The notes beneath the pieces are model-generated. The model did no database searches and was not told the origin of the DNA. It saw only the letters and a list, made by a program, of their open reading frames with translations. Below are positions 50,301 to 54,268 of a DNA stretch of 54,268 bases, one piece after another. Positions within the stretch are counted from its first letter, which is position 1, and every line of letters begins with the position of its first letter. The DNA comes from Bacteroidales bacterium (lineage in GTDB: Bacteria; Bacteroidota; Bacteroidia; Bacteroidales; WCHB1-69): positions 1-54,268 of the forward strand of contig JAEEKX010000009.1 of assembly GCA_016288655.1 (NCBI GenBank). Direction: 5' to 3'. Both the position numbers and the translations under genes were made by a program.

Positions 50301-51754
50301 ACAACTTGAACGCGCGTGTGCAGAAAGGTGTTGATGATTGGATTGACCTTGACATGGTTGAGATTGCAGATTTGAGTAAGGAAGACAAGACAAAGGCGAT
50401 TTATGCCATTGAGAAGAAAGAGCTTTATCGCGACAATCATGGCAATTTGCGCTTTTATCCGCCAATGCCGCTCAATGAGTTCCGCACCGAAGCCAAACGC
50501 CAACTTGAAAACACCCTGATTTCAATCAAGGCGAAGAATAAGGTGGTTACGCGCAACATAAACAAGGCAAAAAATAATGTAATATCGGAAATTACAGATA
50601 AAGAAGGAAATCTGAAAACTATAAAAGGACAAGTGGTGAAAACTCCACGCGGCCAATTGCACTTGGAAACGATTTACGGCAGCAGCAAGCGAAATGAAAC
50701 AAAAGAGGAAAAAGTAAACGCTTCTTTTGATGCGGAAAAGATAAAGACGGTTGCAAGCAAACGCTACCGTGAGGCTTTGCAGTCTCGACTGAACCAATTT
50801 GGCGGTGATGCTAAAAAGGCCTTTACTGGCAAAAACGCATTGGACAAAAATCCAATTTGGCTCAACGATCTACATACCGACAAGGTACCAGAAAAGGTCA
50901 AGACCGCCTCTTTTGAAACGATATTTACCATTCGTAAAGAAGTTTCGCCCGACTTGAAGTTGGACAAAGTTGTTGATGTGCGTATCCGTAAGATATTGGA
51001 AGATAGATTGGCTATGTATGGAGGTGATGCAAAGAAAGCCTTCTCAAATCTTGCCGAAAATCCAATTTGGCTCAATCGGGAAAAAGGCATAGCTATCAAG
51101 CGTGTCACAATCACGGGCATCAGTAATGCGGAAGCTTTGCACGACAAACGGGATAAGGATGACAATCTAATTCTTGATGAAAATGGCCAAAAACAGCCAG
51201 TTGATTTCGTAAACACAGGCAACAACCACCATGTGGCCATCTACCGCAAGCCGAAATTGGACAAAAACAATCAGCCCGTACTCGACGAGAATGGCGACAT
51301 CGTCTATGAACTTGACGAGAAGATAGTTTCGTTCTACGAAGCCACTTCACGCGCCATGCAGCACCTGCCTATCATCGACAAGACTTATAAGCAGTCAGAA
51401 GGATGGCAGTTCCTGTTCACCATGAAGCAGAACGAATATTTTGTATTCCCACGCTACGATTCTAAGGGCAATATACTATTCAATCCGAAAGATTATGACG
51501 AGGAATGGTTCAAGAACCCAGAAAATTATTCCATCATCAGTCCAAATTTATTTAGGGTGCAGTCTATTTCTAAAGTTATGTATGGCAATAATGCTGTTAG
51601 AGATTATATCTTTAGGAATCATTTAGAAACCAATGTCGCATCGAAATTGAAGGGAATAACATATCAACAACATAAATCTTTGTCGTTTGTTCCTTTTGTT
51701 GTCAAAGTTCGCGTAAATCACATCGGACAGATAGTTTCTGTAGGCGAATATTAA
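47387..51754 (+). CDS. cas9: CRISPR-associated endonuclease Cas9, type II-C
   Basis: 1,455 residues. RuvC-I is ILGLDLGTNSIGWAVV (catalytic Asp8). The Arg-rich bridge helix is RTLKRSMRRNLQRYKLRREH. RuvC-II is PDEIRIELARELKK (Glu702). HNH is FDIEHIIPQAKLFDDSFSNK (Asp783, His786). RuvC-III is NDHRHHAMDALTIAF (His953, Asp956). All catalytic residues are present, so it should be an active RNA-guided nuclease. The C-terminal region contains a duplicated segment (residues ~1125-1160 and ~1199-1229, each with GGDAKKAF...NPIWLN). The gene is visibly more AT-rich than the backbone. Absence of csn2 and cas4, with cas1 and cas2 following, makes it type II-C. Confidence 0.96.
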   Translation: MKKILGLDLGTNSIGWAVVNEAEKTDEQSSIVKLGVRVNPLTVDELTNFEKGKSITTNADRTLKRSMRRNLQRYKLRREHLIEILKANSFISDDTILSENGNRTTFETYRLRAKAATNEISLEEFARVLLMINKKRGYKSSRKAKNTEEGQLIDGMEITQRLYDENLTPGQLSLDLLKSGKKYLPDFYRSDLQAEFDKVWDAQRQFYPELLTNDLKENLQGKNKTQTWAICQKPFVIEGIHRKTKGNEQKIENFIWRVKALSEQMGLEELAIVLQEINGQISNASGYLGDISDRSKELYFNNQTVGQYQMAQLDKNPNYSLKNQVFYRQDYLNEFETIWETQAKFHKELTPELKKEIRDVVIFYQRPLKSQKGLISFCEFESKQIEVEVDGKKKLKTIGCRVCPKSSPLFQEFKIWQRLNDVEVSGMIVPYQQQDLSAFAQDYKYGKRRLLQEEKEMLFAELNYKEKLSKADALKLLFPKQKDVDMNFKELDGNHTQAELFKAYQTIAERSGHDVEVLQKKSTKEMLSCISEIFDTIGINTGILTFNPDLEGKEFEQQPLFRLWHLLYSFEGDNSAIGNEKLVEKLHETFGFEKEYATILANVVFKEAGDYSSLSSKAIRKILPHLKDGNDYSVACEYAGYRHSKQSLTKDEIKNKVLKDKLELLPRNSLRNPVVEKILNQMINVVNGIIGEYGKPDEIRIELARELKKSAKEREELSKSINETTRLHEKLVQELQKEFGLSHVSRNDIIRYKLYKELESNGYKTLYTNTYIPREKLFSKEFDIEHIIPQAKLFDDSFSNKTLEARQANLDKSNTTAFDFVATKYGDEFASGEYKTRIENLYKDGKITKTKRDKLLMKEADIPSGFINRDLRDSQYIAKKAREILEELVRFVVPTTGSITDRLRDDWQLVNVMQELNWDKYNQLGLTYYEQDHDGRQIPRIKDWTKRNDHRHHAMDALTIAFTKRSFIQYLNNLNARVQKGVDDWIDLDMVEIADLSKEDKTKAIYAIEKKELYRDNHGNLRFYPPMPLNEFRTEAKRQLENTLISIKAKNKVVTRNINKAKNNVISEITDKEGNLKTIKGQVVKTPRGQLHLETIYGSSKRNETKEEKVNASFDAEKIKTVASKRYREALQSRLNQFGGDAKKAFTGKNALDKNPIWLNDLHTDKVPEKVKTASFETIFTIRKEVSPDLKLDKVVDVRIRKILEDRLAMYGGDAKKAFSNLAENPIWLNREKGIAIKRVTITGISNAEALHDKRDKDDNLILDENGQKQPVDFVNTGNNHHVAIYRKPKLDKNNQPVLDENGDIVYELDEKIVSFYEATSRAMQHLPIIDKTYKQSEGWQFLFTMKQNEYFVFPRYDSKGNILFNPKDYDEEWFKNPENYSIISPNLFRVQSISKVMYGNNAVRDYIFRNHLETNVASKLKGITYQQHKSLSFVPFVVKVRVNHIGQIVSVGEY

Positions 51755-51767
51755 AATCGAATAAGCT

Positions 51768-52595
51768 ATGAGCAACATAAAACTATTTCAGGACAAGAAA
51801 ATCCGTTCCACTTGGAACGATGAAGAAGAGCAATGGTATTTTTCAGTTGTCGATGTGGTTGAGGCGTTGACCGACTCCCCTAACCCTCGCCAATACTGGC
51901 GAAAAATGAAAGACCGCGACTTAAAGGAATATGAAACGTACCCATTTTGGGTACAGTTGAAATTAACGGCTCCAGATGGAAAAAAACGAATCACCGACTG
52001 TGCCAATGTAAAAGGCCTTTTCCGCATCATCCAGTCCATCCCGTCGCCCAAAGCCGAGCCGTTCAAGCAGTGGTTGGCACAAGTGGGTTATGAGCGGATG
52101 CTTGAAATAGAGAACCCTGAGCTGGCGCAGGAACGCATGAAAGAACTTTACGAAAAGAAGGGATACCCCAAGGACTGGATCGACAAACGTCTGCGCGGCA
52201 TCGCCATCCGCCAGAATTTGACTGACGAATGGAAACGGCGCGGCATCACCGAGGAAAAAGATTACGCCATCCTGACCGCTGAAATCAGCAAGGCAACTTT
52301 CGGCATGACTCCCTCCGAATACAAGGAGTTCAAAGGCCTCACCAAGAAAAACCAGAACCTGCGAGACCACATGGACGACCTCGAACTGATTTTCACTATG
52401 CTCGGAGAACGTGTCACCACCGAAATTTCAGAGAAAGAAGAGCCAGAAACCTTTGCTGAAAGCAAGAAGATAGCCCAACGCGGTGGAGGTGTGGCTGGCA
52501 AAGCACGTGAAGCAACGGAGAAGGAATTGGGGCGAAGCGTGTCAACACCAAAGAACTTCTTGCCTAATAAAAAGAAGAAGGAAATTGAATCTTAA
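51768..52595 (+). CDS. Bro-N domain protein (phage antirepressor family) inside the cas operon
   Basis: 275 residues. A Bro-N-like N-terminal domain (KIRSTWNDEEEQWYFSVVDVVEALTDS...QYWRKMKDRDL...CANVKGLFRIIQSIPSPKAEPFKQWLAQVGYERM) is followed by a conserved second half (KGYPKDWIDKRLRGIAIRQNLTDEWKRRGI, AILTAEISKATFGMTPSEYKEFKGL). The C-terminus has GGGVAGKAREATEKELG and a lysine-rich tail. Bro-N occurs in phage and viral antirepressors that bind DNA. This full-length family is also common in bacterial chromosomes with no assigned function. It starts 13 bases after cas9 and ends 12 bases before cas1, all on one strand, so it is expected to be co-transcribed. Confidence 0.85.
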   Translation: MSNIKLFQDKKIRSTWNDEEEQWYFSVVDVVEALTDSPNPRQYWRKMKDRDLKEYETYPFWVQLKLTAPDGKKRITDCANVKGLFRIIQSIPSPKAEPFKQWLAQVGYERMLEIENPELAQERMKELYEKKGYPKDWIDKRLRGIAIRQNLTDEWKRRGITEEKDYAILTAEISKATFGMTPSEYKEFKGLTKKNQNLRDHMDDLELIFTMLGERVTTEISEKEEPETFAESKKIAQRGGGVAGKAREATEKELGRSVSTPKNFLPNKKKKEIES

Positions 52596-52607
52596 TACCC
52601 GTTTGCT

Positions 52608-53880
<1,273 letters not shown>

Positions 53881-53901
53881 ATGGGAAAAAGCCATGTAAA
53901 T

Positions 53902-53940
53902 AACGAGAAAAATCCCGTTTCGAGCGGGATTTTTCTCGTT
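53902..53940. terminator. Bidirectional terminator between cas2 and the CRISPR array
   Basis: A perfect 16-bp stem (arms 53902-53917 and 53925-53940) with a 7-base loop. The arms contain AAAAA and TTTTT, so both strands present a GC hairpin followed by U residues. It can stop the rightward cas transcript and the leftward crRNA transcripts. Confidence 0.85.
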
Positions 53941-53989
53941 TCAAATTTCCTCTGCAACCCTTGATTTTACTAGGGTTTACACCCATCGT

Positions 53990-54267
53990 GTTGTGTTTGC
54001 GGGTGCAAAGGTACAAGATTTAATGCAACTCACAACATCCACGATGAAACCGCCTCAAGGGAAGAAGTTGTGTTTGCGGGTGCAAAGGTACAAGATTTAA
54101 TGCAACTCACAACAGAAAATGAAATATAAATGCTTGAATGTAAGTTGTGTTTGCGGGTGCAAAGGTACAAGATATAATAAAAGCGACAGCTTGGGACAGT
54201 GTGAATATCGCGGTGGTGGACGTATGTTTGCGGAAGGAAAGGGACAAGATTTAGTGCAACTGTGACC
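53990..54267 (-). CRISPR. Type II-C CRISPR array: four 47-nt repeats (two decayed), 30-nt spacers
   Basis: Repeats: R1 53990-54036, R2 54067-54113 (identical), R3 54144-54190 (40/47 identical), R4 54221-54267 (35/47). Spacers: 54037-54066, 54114-54143 and 54191-54220, each 30 nt. crRNA is read on the minus strand, because the complement of the repeat pairs perfectly over 22 nt with the tracrRNA anti-repeat. On that strand each intact repeat contains TTG-N19-TACCTTTG, a full Bacteroidetes promoter, so each spacer can be transcribed from the repeat to its right. The spacing is kept exactly through the decayed repeats. The window ends 1 base after R4, so the array may continue. Confidence 0.93.
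54073..54112 (-). promoter_or_regulatory. In-repeat promoter of R2 (drives spacer 1 crRNA)
   Basis: Minus strand: TTG at 54110-54112 and TACCTTTG at 54083-54090, with 19 bases between. Transcription would begin in the last bases of the repeat, just before spacer 1. The same elements occur in R1. R3 keeps the -7 box but has CTG for TTG. Confidence 0.65.
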
Positions 54268-54268
54268 G

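Noticed and set aside
53941-53989. An extra degenerate CRISPR repeat left of R1
   Set aside because: The 49 bases before R1 do not align with the repeat; only a small AACCCT/AGGGTT hairpin is present.

Overview
The window is a 54.3-kb piece of a Bacteroidetes chromosome, most likely order Bacteroidales. Three things point there. Many genes and both tRNAs sit just behind the phylum-specific -7 promoter box TAnnTTTG. Shine-Dalgarno sequences are nearly absent. The gene content also fits: a FadL-type porin, a PorV-like barrel, a GH20 hexosaminidase, DPP IV, a split transketolase half and a type II-C Cas9 of about 1,450 residues with 47-nt CRISPR repeats. Most of the window is a GC-rich housekeeping backbone.

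Layout. 1-1.6 kb: gene remnant, small outer-membrane protein, AlgH-family protein. 1.7-9 kb: MurL-like PP-loop protein; then a leftward run fadL-like - pfkB kinase - ispE - DUF2520 protein - kdsC; then a hemerythrin protein overlapping a LuxR-type regulator. 9-16 kb: GH20 enzyme, elbB, and a four-gene heterodisulfide-reductase-like iron-sulfur cluster. 16-24 kb: transketolase C-half, ECF sigma factor, tRNA-Arg divergent from tilS, PorV-like barrel plus helix-hairpin-helix protein plus DUF721 protein, and a beta-CASP hydrolase. 24-29 kb: topA and DPP IV.

29.1-32.7 kb is an accessory zone: three 238-bp tandem repeats full of GTGCC/GGCAC hairpins, then a duplicated promoter-ORF6N cassette. The first cassette copy is cut off by a PIN-type toxin-antitoxin pair. 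The second runs into a RhuM remnant. 32.7-46.1 kb returns to backbone: secreted protein, rmlA, an operon sppA - steroid 5-alpha-reductase-like - Old Yellow Enzyme reductase, cca, cysteine desulfurase family protein, methyltransferase and trkA-trkH. tRNA-Glu and a HAD phosphatase follow.

The right end (47.2-54.3 kb) is a complete minimal type II-C CRISPR-Cas locus. A tracrRNA is transcribed leftward, divergent from cas9. Rightward come cas9, an unexpected Bro-N (phage antirepressor family) gene, cas1 and cas2. A long bidirectional hairpin terminator separates these from a short array. The repeats are 47 nt and the spacers 30 nt. Each intact repeat carries a Bacteroidetes promoter reading leftward (TTG-N19-TACCTTTG), so each crRNA can be made from its own promoter. 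The two right-hand repeats are decaying in a way that fits loss of one spacer unit. The Bro-N gene inside the cas operon, the repeat decay pattern and the steroid-reductase gene pair are the most interesting observations.
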